Notes under the pieces: generated by a model
Told to the model about the DNA's origin: nothing
The model's database searches: none
What the model saw: only the letters and a program-made list of their open reading frames with translations
NCBI GenBank assembly: GCA_039182715.1
Contig: JBCDBY010000037.1
Coordinates: 1-21,564, forward strand
Length of the DNA: 21,564 nucleotides
Reading direction: 5' to 3'
Origin: JBCDBY01 sp039182715
GTDB lineage: Bacteria; Planctomycetota; PLA2
In this document: positions 13,997 to 21,213 of the stretch, piece after piece
How the letters are laid out: every line of letters begins with the position of its first letter
How positions within the stretch are numbered: position 1 is the stretch's first letter
Position numbers and translations under genes: made by a program

Positions 13997-15630
13997 TCGT
14001 CGACGACGAGCGGGATTTCCGCGATCAGATATGTCTTTGCCTCGAGTCGGCGGGTTGCCAGGTCGAGTCGGCGGCGAACTGCCGTGAGGCGGTGCGTGTC
14101 GCCGAGGAGTATCGGCCGGACGTGCTCGTCGCCGACTGGATGCTGCGCGACCATCTGCACGGTCTGCACGTCTCCGAGGTACTCGGTGCCGTCAACCCGG
14201 GCATGCATACGGTGCTCATGACCGGCTACGCATCCGAGGACCTGCGCGCCGAGGCCAAGGGGCATCACGTCGCCGCATTCCTCGAGAAGCCGTTCGAGCC
14301 GGAGCGGTTGACCGACGCCGTGCGGGCGACGAGCGAGGCCGAAGGGCCCGCCGCGCATCATCCGCCGGTCGGCGTTCTCCGCGCCGCTCCCGATGGCAGC
14401 ATTCGCTGGGCGAACCAGCACGCGCGCGCGCTGATCGGCGATGACGCGTCTTCGCTCGGGGCGATCTTCGGCGAAGAAGGCGCCGCGAAGCTGCGCCCGG
14501 CGCCGACCGACTGGATCACGCTCGGCACGCAGACGGAGACGCCGCGTGCGCTGCACCTGCTGGGCAAGTGCCTCGGCGATGCGGGCCAGGTTCTCGTCCT
14601 GCTCGACGACGAGCGTCTGCCGGTGCTGCGCGACCATCCCGTGGTGCAGACGCTACTCGGCGTCACCGATCGCGAAACGCCGACCTGGACCGTCCCCGGC
14701 CATCTGCTGCTGGTGGACGACGAGGACTACGTGCGTCGTTTCGTCGCCGGCGAGTTCCAGCGTGCGGGCGCGGCCTGCTTGACCGCCGAGAACGGCGAGG
14801 TGGCGCTGCGGCTGTTCGAGCGCAATGACGAGATTCGCACCGTGCTGCTCGACTGGTATCTGCCGGGCGATGATGCGCGCGAGCTCGTGGCGCAGTTCCG
14901 AACGCTGCGACCGGACGTCGACATCGTGGGGTTGAGCGGCGAGGACCGGCGCGAGGACTTCGCGCGCATCGGCATCGATCGCTACCTCGCGAAGCCGGTG
15001 CGCATCGAGGCGCTCATCGAGGAGTTGAGCAAGGGCGGTCCGCCGGCGGTGCCGGCCGCGGTGCAGAAGAGCACCCAGTGGCGCGAGCGGCTGGAGGACC
15101 TCTGCCATGAGTTCAACACCTTCATGCAGCGGCGCCCCGGAGCGCGCGCGACGCGGGCGATGAGCGTCGTGAAGGTGCTGTGCGACGCGTGGCCGCGCGC
15201 GATGAGCGTGCAGGAGATCGTCGACACGCTTTGGACCGACCCGAGCAAGCGCATGCGGCGCGCCGCGGGCTCCGTGCGCAACGCCTTGAACACGTTGGCG
15301 CGCAACTTCGAGGACTTTAACAAGGCGGTCGCTCAACCGCTCTACGGCATGCAGTGCGGCATCTGGCGGAGCGAGGAACAGGACTCCAAGCTCTGCCGAT
15401 ACGCCCTGGTCATCGAGGAGCGGGGCAAGTCGGTCCGGGCGTCGGCGGACGTGCGCGCCTATCTGGCGAGTCTGCCGCGGCCCGTGCTCGACTCGCTCTA
15501 CGCCGCGACCAAGGGCGAAGGCGGGGAGCTGACGCCCGAAGCGAACCAGGTGTGTCAGGAGCTGGGGACCGACATCGAGGACGAGGCGTTCCGCGACGCG
15601 GTCATCCAGGCGGTCGAAGGGCGCGCGTAG
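13981..15630 (+). CDS. Response regulator REC-(PAS-like)-REC with C-terminal winged-helix-like domain
   Basis: The 549 residues carry two complete receivers. REC1 (about 1-115) has D8/D9, phospho-acceptor D52 in VADWML, T81 and K103. A small PAS-like stretch (about 130-220) includes VLRAAPDGSIRWANQHARAL. REC2 (about 240-350) has D246/D247, D291 in LLDWYLPG, S319 and K338. The C-terminal 190 residues contain a helix-turn-helix-like unit (SVQEIVDTLWTDPSKRMRRA, then SVRNALNTLARNF), reminiscent of the winged-helix of SARP/OmpR-type activators, then an unassigned tail. The overlap with the kinase gene strongly implies a cognate pair. The DNA-binding call is by resemblance only. A dual receiver could allow phosphorelay or two inputs. 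Confidence 0.88.
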   Translation: MQRVLVVDDERDFRDQICLCLESAGCQVESAANCREAVRVAEEYRPDVLVADWMLRDHLHGLHVSEVLGAVNPGMHTVLMTGYASEDLRAEAKGHHVAAFLEKPFEPERLTDAVRATSEAEGPAAHHPPVGVLRAAPDGSIRWANQHARALIGDDASSLGAIFGEEGAAKLRPAPTDWITLGTQTETPRALHLLGKCLGDAGQVLVLLDDERLPVLRDHPVVQTLLGVTDRETPTWTVPGHLLLVDDEDYVRRFVAGEFQRAGAACLTAENGEVALRLFERNDEIRTVLLDWYLPGDDARELVAQFRTLRPDVDIVGLSGEDRREDFARIGIDRYLAKPVRIEALIEELSKGGPPAVPAAVQKSTQWRERLEDLCHEFNTFMQRRPGARATRAMSVVKVLCDAWPRAMSVQEIVDTLWTDPSKRMRRAAGSVRNALNTLARNFEDFNKAVAQPLYGMQCGIWRSEEQDSKLCRYALVIEERGKSVRASADVRAYLASLPRPVLDSLYAATKGEGGELTPEANQVCQELGTDIEDEAFRDAVIQAVEGRA

Positions 15631-15878
15631 CAGAGCCACGACTTTCGCGCACGTCCGGGCGACCGAAGGTGCGGGGCCGCGCCGGGAAAGGGTTGAACTC
15701 CCAGGACCAGGACTCAACCGTGCCCGGAGCACGGCACCCGCGGATTGGCCGAAGCCTTTCCTCGGCTTCGTACCGCAGCCGTATCTCTAACGGCCCACTC
15801 CGACAAAACCAGCGTTCGCGCCGCACTTTCTCCGAATCTGGCCGGTCCCGACGCGGAACGCTACACTTCCCGCCTTCA
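15631..15878. other. Gene-free spacer between the response regulator and tRNA-Ser
   Basis: No credible ORF or RNA is seen. It holds two small hairpins: GGTTGA/TCAACC (about 15689-15720) and CGAAGCC/GGCTTCG near 15750-15770. The second may end the kinase/regulator transcript, but no T-run follows. Confidence 0.4.
15862..15867 (+). promoter_or_regulatory. Probable -10 box (TACACT) of tRNA-Ser
   Basis: TACACT lies 11 nt before the mature tRNA-Ser 5' end and is identical to the box before the gene at 20425. No convincing -35. Confidence 0.45.
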
Positions 15879-15968
15879 GGAGAGGTGCCGGAGCGGTCGA
15901 ACGGGCTGGTTTCGAAAACCAGTGAACCTTCACGGGTTCCGTGGGTTCAAATCCCACCCTCTCCGCCA
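15879..15968 (+). tRNA. tRNA-Ser (anticodon CGA)
   Basis: Acceptor GGAGAGG pairs with CCTCTCC, with discriminator G and an encoded CCA. The anticodon stem CTGGT/ACCAG encloses TTCGAAA, anticodon CGA, decoding UCG. A long variable arm is present, as expected for Ser. The terminator begins 3 nt after CCA. Confidence 0.95.
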
Positions 15969-16046
15969 GTACCCCTGTCCCCCCGTCGGGAGACAGGGGT
16001 TCTTTCTTGGGCGCTTTGGACGGGGGGACAGGGGTACTGGCGGAGA
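15960..16046 (+). repeat. 28-bp perfect inverted repeat containing the tRNA-Ser 3' end
   Basis: Arms 15960-15987 and 16019-16046 are exact reverse complements around a 31-nt spacer. The left arm covers the last acceptor bases and CCA of tRNA-Ser plus the first half of the terminator. In a read-through transcript the long stem would displace both the terminator and the acceptor stem. Confidence 0.9.
15971..16008 (+). terminator. Terminator of tRNA-Ser
   Basis: Stem ACCCCTGTC/GACAGGGGT, one C-A mismatch, then CCC/GGG around loop CGTC (15971-16000), followed by TCTTTCTT. It lies 3 nt after the CCA. An equivalent hairpin lies at 16195-16224 in the second unit. Confidence 0.75.
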
Positions 16047-16178
16047 ACCCTGACGCCTCCCGCGGGGCCTCTCCATGGGTTACATGTCGGGGTCTGCGTG
16101 GCGGCGGCTCGTTGAGGGCTGAAGAGGGCCGCTGGCACTCTTCAGCCGTGTCTGTCCGGAGCGGTGGGCTCGCCGCCT

Positions 16179-16375
16179 CACCCTCTCCGCTAGTACCCCT
16201 GTCCCCCCGTCGGGAGACAGGGGTTCTTCTTTGGGCGCTTTGGACGGGGGGACAGGGGTGCTGGCGGAGAACCCTGACGCCTCCCGCAGGGCCTCTCCAT
16301 TGGTTGCAGGTCGAGGTCTGCGTGACGGCGGCTCCTTGAGGGCTGAAGAGGGCCGCGGGCAGTCGCAAGCCGCCG
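16179..16375 (+). repeat. Tandem unit 2 (decaying copy of the 224-bp unit)
   Basis: It begins with CACCCTCTCCGC, the tRNA-Ser 3' end without a full CCA, and follows unit 1 closely to about 16357, then diverges. Its inverted-repeat arms (16184-16211 and 16243-16270) differ from perfect pairing at two positions, both of which become U-G pairs in RNA. The small hairpin has lost its right half (the sequence becomes GGGCAGTCGCAAG). The upstream part of the tRNA is missing, so it is not a second tRNA gene. Confidence 0.8.
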
Positions 16376-16380
16376 CGCGA

Positions 16381-16401
16381 TAGACTCCGAGTGATCACTC
16401 G
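16381..16401 (+). promoter_or_regulatory. -10-like box with adjacent 14-bp perfect palindrome (possible operator)
   Basis: TAGACT (16381-16386) is followed one base later by CGAGTGATCACTCG (16388-16401), a perfect palindrome that would cover the transcription start. It stands before the small membrane-protein gene at 16426. A dimeric repressor site is a reasonable guess; no regulator is identified. Confidence 0.45.
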
Positions 16402-16425
16402 AACGCGATCGGAGAAGGTTCGCGA

Positions 16426-16857
16426 TTGGCCATGGGGCGTATCTACAAGGTCGTCGACACGATTGTCTTCATCATCTGCCTGCCGGTTTATGCCGTGGCG
16501 TTCGCGCTGATGATGCTTGCAAGACTCGTCCCGCACCGAGTCCGGGACGGTTCGCGTCGTTTCCCGCTTCGCGAAGGAAGGGTCGTCTCCCGGTTCATCG
16601 CGCGGGACGTGCGCCGGGACATTCTGGTCGTGTCGACGGCGCGGATCGACGAGGGCTACATCACGGGTCGCGTGCGCACGACGAATCTGCTCTATCAGTA
16701 TCGGGGACTGGTTCCCGAGTCCGAGTTCGGTGAGTCGCGGGAGATCCGGATCGACGAGATGTGGCACTGGACCGGGAAGTCCTGGGGCGGGCTGCCGGAT
16801 GGAACGTCGATCGTCGACCATCCGCATCGTCAGGACTCGGATTCGCCGCGCGGCTAG
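16426..16857 (+). CDS. Small membrane-anchored protein of unknown function
   Basis: The 143 residues contain one N-terminal transmembrane helix (about residues 9-33: VVDTIVFIICLPVYAVAFALMM) and a soluble domain rich in Arg and Glu (VVSRFIARDVRRDILVVSTA, TTNLLYQYRGLVPESEFG). I recognise no family. The start TTG 16426 is favoured by AAGG seven nt upstream (within GGAGAAGG, 16411-16418); ATG 16432 is the alternative and removes two residues. It lies 118 bp before the sigma-fusion gene in the same direction and could share transcription with it. Confidence 0.6.
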   Translation: MAMGRIYKVVDTIVFIICLPVYAVAFALMMLARLVPHRVRDGSRRFPLREGRVVSRFIARDVRRDILVVSTARIDEGYITGRVRTTNLLYQYRGLVPESEFGESREIRIDEMWHWTGKSWGGLPDGTSIVDHPHRQDSDSPRG

Positions 16858-16937
16858 AAGACAGGCTGTGTCGATCGGTTCGCCCCGCTGCCCGGCAAGA
16901 ATTCCATGACCGGCGCTTCGGCTTCCCCGATGCGCGT

Positions 16938-16964
16938 GAAACGATGGGGACGTCGTCTCCGTCT
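16938..16964 (+). promoter_or_regulatory. Possible ECF-type promoter before the sigma-fusion gene
   Basis: GAAAC (16938-16942) and CGTCT (16960-16964) are 17 bp apart, close to the GGAAC-N16/17-CGTC pattern of ECF-dependent promoters. It lies 11 nt before ATG 16976. ECF genes often control themselves, which makes the position meaningful, but GC-rich DNA yields such pairs by chance. Confidence 0.3.
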
Positions 16965-16975
16965 TGCAGGTAGTC

Positions 16976-19900
16976 ATGGCGAATCAGCTCGACGCGAATG
17001 CTCTTCTCGCCCACGGCCGGTTTCTTCGGGCGTTGGCGCGCGACCTGCTCGGGGACGAGCATCTCGCGGAGGACGTGGTCCAGGAGACCTGGATCCGGGC
17101 GCTACGGTCGGGGCCGCGCAAAGCGGGTTCGTTGCGGCCTTGGCTCGCCTCCATCGCGCGCAACCTCGCGCGGGATCGCGGGCGTTCCGAGGGCGCGCGC
17201 CGCGCGCGGGAACGAAAGGTCGCGCGACCCGAGGCGATTTCGCCCACGGCGCGGTTCGAAGAGCAGCAGCGCGTGGTGGCGATCGTGGCGGAGCTCGAGT
17301 CTCCGTATCGCGACGTGCTCATCCAGCGCTACTTCGAAGACCTCACGCCCACGGAGATCGGCCGGCGCCTCGGGGTGCCGGCGGCCACCGTCCGCACGCG
17401 CATCCATCGTGCACTCGCCATGCTTCGGGCCCGGCTCGACGCGGAGCACGGGGGCAACCGGTCGGCGTGGAGCGCGTTGCTCCTGCCGCTCGTCGCGCCT
17501 CCGCGTTCCTCCGCGCCGGTGTCGTTGGCGTCCCTGTCCATGGTCGGAGGTGTGGTCGTGTCGAAACTGAAGTATGTTGCCGTCGCCGTGCTGGTCGTCG
17601 CGCTTTGGAGCGTGGGTTCGCGGTCATCAGACGCGCCGCCGCGCGCCTCTCGGTCGGCCGAAGCTCCGGGCATCGAGACGGCGCAGCAGCCGGCGACCGC
17701 GCGCGTGGACGAACCTGCCGTCGAGATGGCCGCACGTCGCACCGTGCGGGGGCGCGTGCTGCAGGCCGATGGGTCTCCGGCGGCGGGCGCGGTCGTAGCA
17801 GCGCATCCCTACGAGCCCGATCGGTACTGGATCTCCGAGGCTCCCCGTCGCGCCCGACCGAGGGGCCGCGTGACTTGCGATGTCGAAGGAGCGTTCGAGA
17901 CAGCCGTTGAGCCCGGCAGGTCGGTGCTGCTTGTCGCTGTGCACGGGGGGCATGCCGCGCAGCGCGTTGTCCGCGCCGGAAGCGAACCGCGCGAAGGCGT
18001 CGAGATTCGTCTTCGTCCGACCGCCACCGCCCGACTGCGCGTCGTGGACGAGGCGGGACGGCCGGTGGAAGGAGCCGACGTGACGATCGGCCCGCGCCTC
18101 TTCGACGACCGCGGCGAGCCGCGTTCCGTCGGGCGCACCGACGCCGACGGACGCGCCGTGATCGGCGGCATCGCCATCCAGCCGTACGGCCACGGCGTCA
18201 CGGTTCGACATCCGGGATTCGCCGTGGCGACCCGTGTCTCGGCCGTGCTGCCGAACGCAGCGTGGACCATTCGACTGGTGCGCGGCGAGTCCTACGAGGG
18301 CGTCGTGCTGGACGCCGAGCGCCAGCCGGTGCCGTCCGCGCGCGTCCGCTGGCTTTGCGAGCACGAGCGTTTCGGTAGCGGCGAAACGCGTACCGACCGC
18401 GAAGGGCGCTTTCGGATCGCGCATCTCCCGCCGTACCCGTGCGTCGTGTTCCTGGACGGCGCGGGACGCGGCCAGGGATTCAAGCGCCTCGTTGCGCCTC
18501 CGCACCCCGCAGAGCTGATCCTCGACGAGGTGCGGGCCCGCTCCGGCATCGTGGTGGACGAGTCCGGGGCTCCCGTGCCCGACGTGCGGGTGCTCGCGTT
18601 GTCCCCGAAGTTCGTGGATCTTCGGACGACGTTTTCCAATGGCATCTCCGTGCACCGGATGCCCGAACGCATGCGGTCCCGGATGACGGGAGAGGACGGT
18701 CGGTTCGACTTTCCCGGACTCTCGTCGCACGCGACGCGGCTCGGCGTTTCCGCACGTTCCCCTTTCCGTACGGTCGAGATGGTGGAAGAGGGCGCCTTCC
18801 TGCGCATCGTCGTTGCGCCGGCGCCTCTCATTCGGGGCCGGGTCGTCGATCCCGAGGGGCGGCCGGTCGCCCACGCGCGCGTGGTTCGTCCCGGTGGTCA
18901 CGACTACGAGCGGTACACCGATCAGGACGGCCGGTTCTCGATGTACCCGCTGCCCGCCGTGAAGCCGGGCGGGAAGACGAGTTTCTACGTCACGAGGCCC
19001 GGCTACGCGCGTCTCGAGTTCGAGTCCGCGGAGCCGGAGCCGACGTTGACGCTCCGACCGGTGGGCACGATCGTTGGACGTCTGGTCGACCCGGATGGCA
19101 ACCCGATCGTCGGCGCGCGCATCGGCGCCAACCGCCAGTACGTCTTCAGCGAGAGCGATGGGCGATTCCGGGTCTGGCTGCCGTCCGGAGGGTTTCACCT
19201 GCGCATCCAGCGGGACGGGTTTCGACTGCACGGACAGTCCGTGCGGGGGGGAGACTCCGATCAGGACCTCGGCGATCTCGAGCTGCGACCACGCGCCCCG
19301 GCGAGACTGCGGGGCACCGTCGTGGACCCCACCGGACGTCCGCTCGCAGGCGTGGTGGTGGAAGCGCAGCTGAAGACCTCCGCCGTGTTCGACGGCGACC
19401 ACCAGGAGCGCACGGATCATCGTGGGCGCTTCGAGTTCCCTTCGCTCAGCGAGGGGGAGGTGACCGTCGAGATTCGACCCGAGGGATTCGCGCCCTACCG
19501 CAAGGCGGGGATCGCGCTGCGCGGCGAAATCGACGTGGTCATCGAACTCCGATCGGCCCTGCGCATCTCCGGGACGGTGGTTCACGCGGCGGGCGAGATC
19601 GCGAAGGGCGCCACCGTCGAGCTTCTTCCGGACGCCGGCGGCGCGGCCCGGCGTCACACGACGCGCGCCGACGACACGGGGCGCTTCGCCTTCGAGTCCC
19701 TCGCCGATGGTCGCTATCGAGTCGTGGCGGCGATCGTGCACGAGGAAACGGCACGCAGCTTCGCCCTTGCGACCGCCGAGGCGGGGGAGGAGGGCGTCCG
19801 GCTTCGGCTCGCTCCGCCGGCCCGCCTGTCGGGACGCTTGCTCGACGTCGACGGTTCACCGATGACCGGTGTTCGCGTCGAAGGCTACGTGGAACACGCC

Positions 19901-20386
19901 GCCTTCAAGGGCACCTCGTTTGGAGCACCGGAGGCGGGAGGCGAGACCGACGCGCAGGGCCGCTTCCGGATCGACGGGCTGGCGGGCGAGGAGGTCGAGT
20001 TGCGATTCCGGTACGCCGAGACCGCGATCGGCACGGCGGCGGTTCTGCCACCGACCCGCACGGTCTCCCTCGACGAAGAGCACGAGTTCCGGCTCGTGGC
20101 GGGCGGAGCGATCGCGGGCACCGTCTTCGCACCCGACGGCACGCGCTACACGAAGGCGTGGGTCCAGCTCGCCGGGAACGAGGGGCACGAGGCCTTCCTG
20201 CGGCCCGATCGTCACGGCCGATTCCGGGTCACGGGGCTGCCGCCCGGTCGGTACACCATCAAGGCCTCGGGCCATTACGTGGAGGAGGGCCTGGGCGCGC
20301 GCGTCGCGCAGTGGTCCGCGACCGTGACCGATGTCGAGCCCGATGGGGGAGAGGTGACCGTGCGCCTGCGCCCACACGAGCGGTAA
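16976..20386 (+). CDS. ECF-like sigma factor fused to a transmembrane helix and ten carboxypeptidase-regulatory-like repeats
   Basis: This 1136-residue protein starts with a sigma-70 module: region 2 near residues 14-45 (FLRALARDLLGDEHLAEDVVQETWIRAL) and region 4 near 105-153 (SPYRDVLIQRYF, LTPTEIGRRLGVPAATVRTRIHRAL). A single transmembrane helix follows at about 198-216 (KYVAVAVLVVALWSVG). The rest is ten beta-sandwich units of the carboxypeptidase D regulatory type, starting near 257, 352, 441, 522, 619, 698, 778, 864, 951 and 1046; each has a G.VvD..G.Pv.gA.V opening and most have a T...GRF...L later. Topology predicts sigma inside and repeats outside, so the repeats could sense an external ligand and release or restrain the sigma part. 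Similar fusions are known from Planctomycetes. ATG 16976 has AGGT just upstream. No anti-sigma gene is next to it. Confidence 0.88.
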   Translation: MANQLDANALLAHGRFLRALARDLLGDEHLAEDVVQETWIRALRSGPRKAGSLRPWLASIARNLARDRGRSEGARRARERKVARPEAISPTARFEEQQRVVAIVAELESPYRDVLIQRYFEDLTPTEIGRRLGVPAATVRTRIHRALAMLRARLDAEHGGNRSAWSALLLPLVAPPRSSAPVSLASLSMVGGVVVSKLKYVAVAVLVVALWSVGSRSSDAPPRASRSAEAPGIETAQQPATARVDEPAVEMAARRTVRGRVLQADGSPAAGAVVAAHPYEPDRYWISEAPRRARPRGRVTCDVEGAFETAVEPGRSVLLVAVHGGHAAQRVVRAGSEPREGVEIRLRPTATARLRVVDEAGRPVEGADVTIGPRLFDDRGEPRSVGRTDADGRAVIGGIAIQPYGHGVTVRHPGFAVATRVSAVLPNAAWTIRLVRGESYEGVVLDAERQPVPSARVRWLCEHERFGSGETRTDREGRFRIAHLPPYPCVVFLDGAGRGQGFKRLVAPPHPAELILDEVRARSGIVVDESGAPVPDVRVLALSPKFVDLRTTFSNGISVHRMPERMRSRMTGEDGRFDFPGLSSHATRLGVSARSPFRTVEMVEEGAFLRIVVAPAPLIRGRVVDPEGRPVAHARVVRPGGHDYERYTDQDGRFSMYPLPAVKPGGKTSFYVTRPGYARLEFESAEPEPTLTLRPVGTIVGRLVDPDGNPIVGARIGANRQYVFSESDGRFRVWLPSGGFHLRIQRDGFRLHGQSVRGGDSDQDLGDLELRPRAPARLRGTVVDPTGRPLAGVVVEAQLKTSAVFDGDHQERTDHRGRFEFPSLSEGEVTVEIRPEGFAPYRKAGIALRGEIDVVIELRSALRISGTVVHAAGEIAKGATVELLPDAGGAARRHTTRADDTGRFAFESLADGRYRVVAAIVHEETARSFALATAEAGEEGVRLRLAPPARLSGRLLDVDGSPMTGVRVEGYVEHAAFKGTSFGAPEAGGETDAQGRFRIDGLAGEEVELRFRYAETAIGTAAVLPPTRTVSLDEEHEFRLVAGGAIAGTVFAPDGTRYTKAWVQLAGNEGHEAFLRPDRHGRFRVTGLPPGRYTIKASGHYVEEGLGARVAQWSATVTDVEPDGGEVTVRLRPHER

Positions 20387-20404
20387 GGGACCGAGCCAAG
20401 CCGC

Positions 20405-20424
20405 TACACTGCTCGTTCGCGAAC
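20405..20424 (+). promoter_or_regulatory. -10-like box and 10-bp palindrome before the tail-anchored protein gene
   Basis: TACACT (20405-20410) is identical to the tRNA-Ser -10. It is followed by the palindrome GTTCGCGAAC (20415-20424), which ends directly at ATG 20425. There is no ribosome site, so a short-leader transcript is possible. Confidence 0.4.
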
Positions 20425-20853
20425 ATGACCGTGCACGCCGAGCCGCCGACGACGCGAGGACTGCTCCTCACGACCCTCCATGGGGACACGACGGAACCCG
20501 ACTGGGCCGACGTTTCCCGCGCGCTCGACGAGCTTTTGCGCGACCCGGCGCTCCGGGACGACGGCTTCGTGATCCTTGCGCGTGACGAGACGTTCGTGCA
20601 GACGGAAGGTGAGACGCTTGAGCACTGCAACGGCTCCGAGATTTTCCGCGTCGACGCGCTCGATCACCTGCGGCCGGTCTTCGAGGCCTTCTATGCCGGT
20701 GAAGCGCTGCCCACGGCGGTCGAGTGGCGCGACGTCACGGAAGAGGTTCTCTCTCCGCCTTCCCGCAACGCCGCGTTCCGGGTGCTGATCGTCCTGATCG
20801 CGCTGGCGGCGTTCTGGGCGTTCGTCCTGCGACCGATTCTCGCGGACTCCTGA
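20425..20853 (+). CDS. Tail-anchored protein of unknown function
   Basis: The 142 residues have a soluble acidic N-terminal domain (about 10-110: TRGLLLTTLHGDTTEPDWAD, DGFVILARDETFVQTEGETL, DHLRPVFEAFYAGEALPTAVEW). A single C-terminal helix (VLIVLIALAAFWAFVLRPIL, about 119-138) would tether it to the membrane with the domain in the cytoplasm. No family is recognised. The ATG at 20425 is the first start after the sigma-fusion stop, 38 nt upstream, with its own -10-like box. The neighbouring sigma fusion makes a role in holding or modulating the cytoplasmic sigma module worth testing, but nothing in the sequence proves it. Confidence 0.65.
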   Translation: MTVHAEPPTTRGLLLTTLHGDTTEPDWADVSRALDELLRDPALRDDGFVILARDETFVQTEGETLEHCNGSEIFRVDALDHLRPVFEAFYAGEALPTAVEWRDVTEEVLSPPSRNAAFRVLIVLIALAAFWAFVLRPILADS

Positions 20854-20910
20854 ATACCGCTCGCGTTCGCGGGGTAGCTCGGGTTGGTCCTGCGCAAGAT
20901 TGGTGTGACG

Positions 20911-21153
20911 ATGTTTTGGAAGATCAAGAGCTCCCATCCCCGGCATCGATGGCTCGGCCGCATCGGACTCGGGACGGTGTTCCTCAGCGCGATCGGCATG
21001 GGACTCTCGGGGTTCGGCCTCGTCTCGGATACCGGATTTCTGATCTGTCTTGCCGCGCTGCCGGTGGGCCTTCTGCTTTGGGTCTCTGCCGCGCTTGCCC
21101 ATGACAGTCACAAGGACCCCGACGCCACCACCATGAAGGGCGGTCGGATCTAG
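20911..21153 (+). CDS. Small two-helix membrane protein of unknown function
   Basis: From ATG 20911 the 80 residues hold two hydrophobic helices (IGLGTVFLSAIGMGLSGFGL and FLICLAALPVGLLLWVSAAL) between a basic N-terminus (KIKSSHPRHRWLGR) and a short polar tail. A GTG at 20905 and a TTG at 20884 are in frame; none has a good ribosome site, so the start is uncertain. No family is recognised. It ends 10 nt before the terminator at 21164. Confidence 0.55.
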   Translation: MFWKIKSSHPRHRWLGRIGLGTVFLSAIGMGLSGFGLVSDTGFLICLAALPVGLLLWVSAALAHDSHKDPDATTMKGGRI

Positions 21154-21163
21154 CATCCAAAAG

Positions 21164-21198
21164 AAAACGGCGCCGCGGCTGAGCCGCGACGCCGTTTT
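21164..21198. terminator. Bidirectional terminator between the small membrane protein and katG
   Basis: CGGCG-C-CGCGGC, loop TGA, GCCGCG-A-CGCCG, flanked by AAAA and TTTT (21164-21198). It serves convergent genes. The T-run is longer on the katG side (TTTTCTTTT on the minus strand). Confidence 0.8.
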
Positions 21199-21213
21199 GA
21201 GTCTGGATTCGGA

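Larger units (their letters stand above)
15955..16178 (+). repeat. 224-bp tandem unit 1: tRNA-Ser 3' end, terminator, inverted repeat, structured repeat copy B
   Basis: This unit starts in the tRNA-Ser 3' end and is repeated at 16179 with a constant 224-bp offset and few differences. It contains a terminator hairpin (15971-16000), the right arm of a 28-bp inverted repeat (16019-16046), and the structured element CTCGTTGAGG, hairpin GGCTGAAGAG/CTCTTCAGCC (16117-16147), CCGGAGCGGTGGGCTCG (16156-16172). It ends 6 nt before a second copy of the tRNA 3' end. No protein gene is supported here. Confidence 0.85.

Noticed and set aside
16179..16190. Second tRNA-Ser gene
   Set aside because: Only the 3' end is present. 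The anticodon arm and most of the body are absent.
15955..16375. CRISPR array
   Set aside because: Only two units of 224 bp, with no short regular repeats or unique spacers and no cas genes.
15787..16977. 396-residue minus-strand frame and several plus-strand frames across the tRNA-Ser repeats
   Set aside because: They run through tRNA-Ser and the tandem repeats, and the apparent internal protein repeats only reflect the 224-bp DNA duplication.
17627..19741. 704-residue minus-strand open frame
   Set aside because: Antisense to the sigma fusion, whose repeats are clear. No motif in the antisense product.
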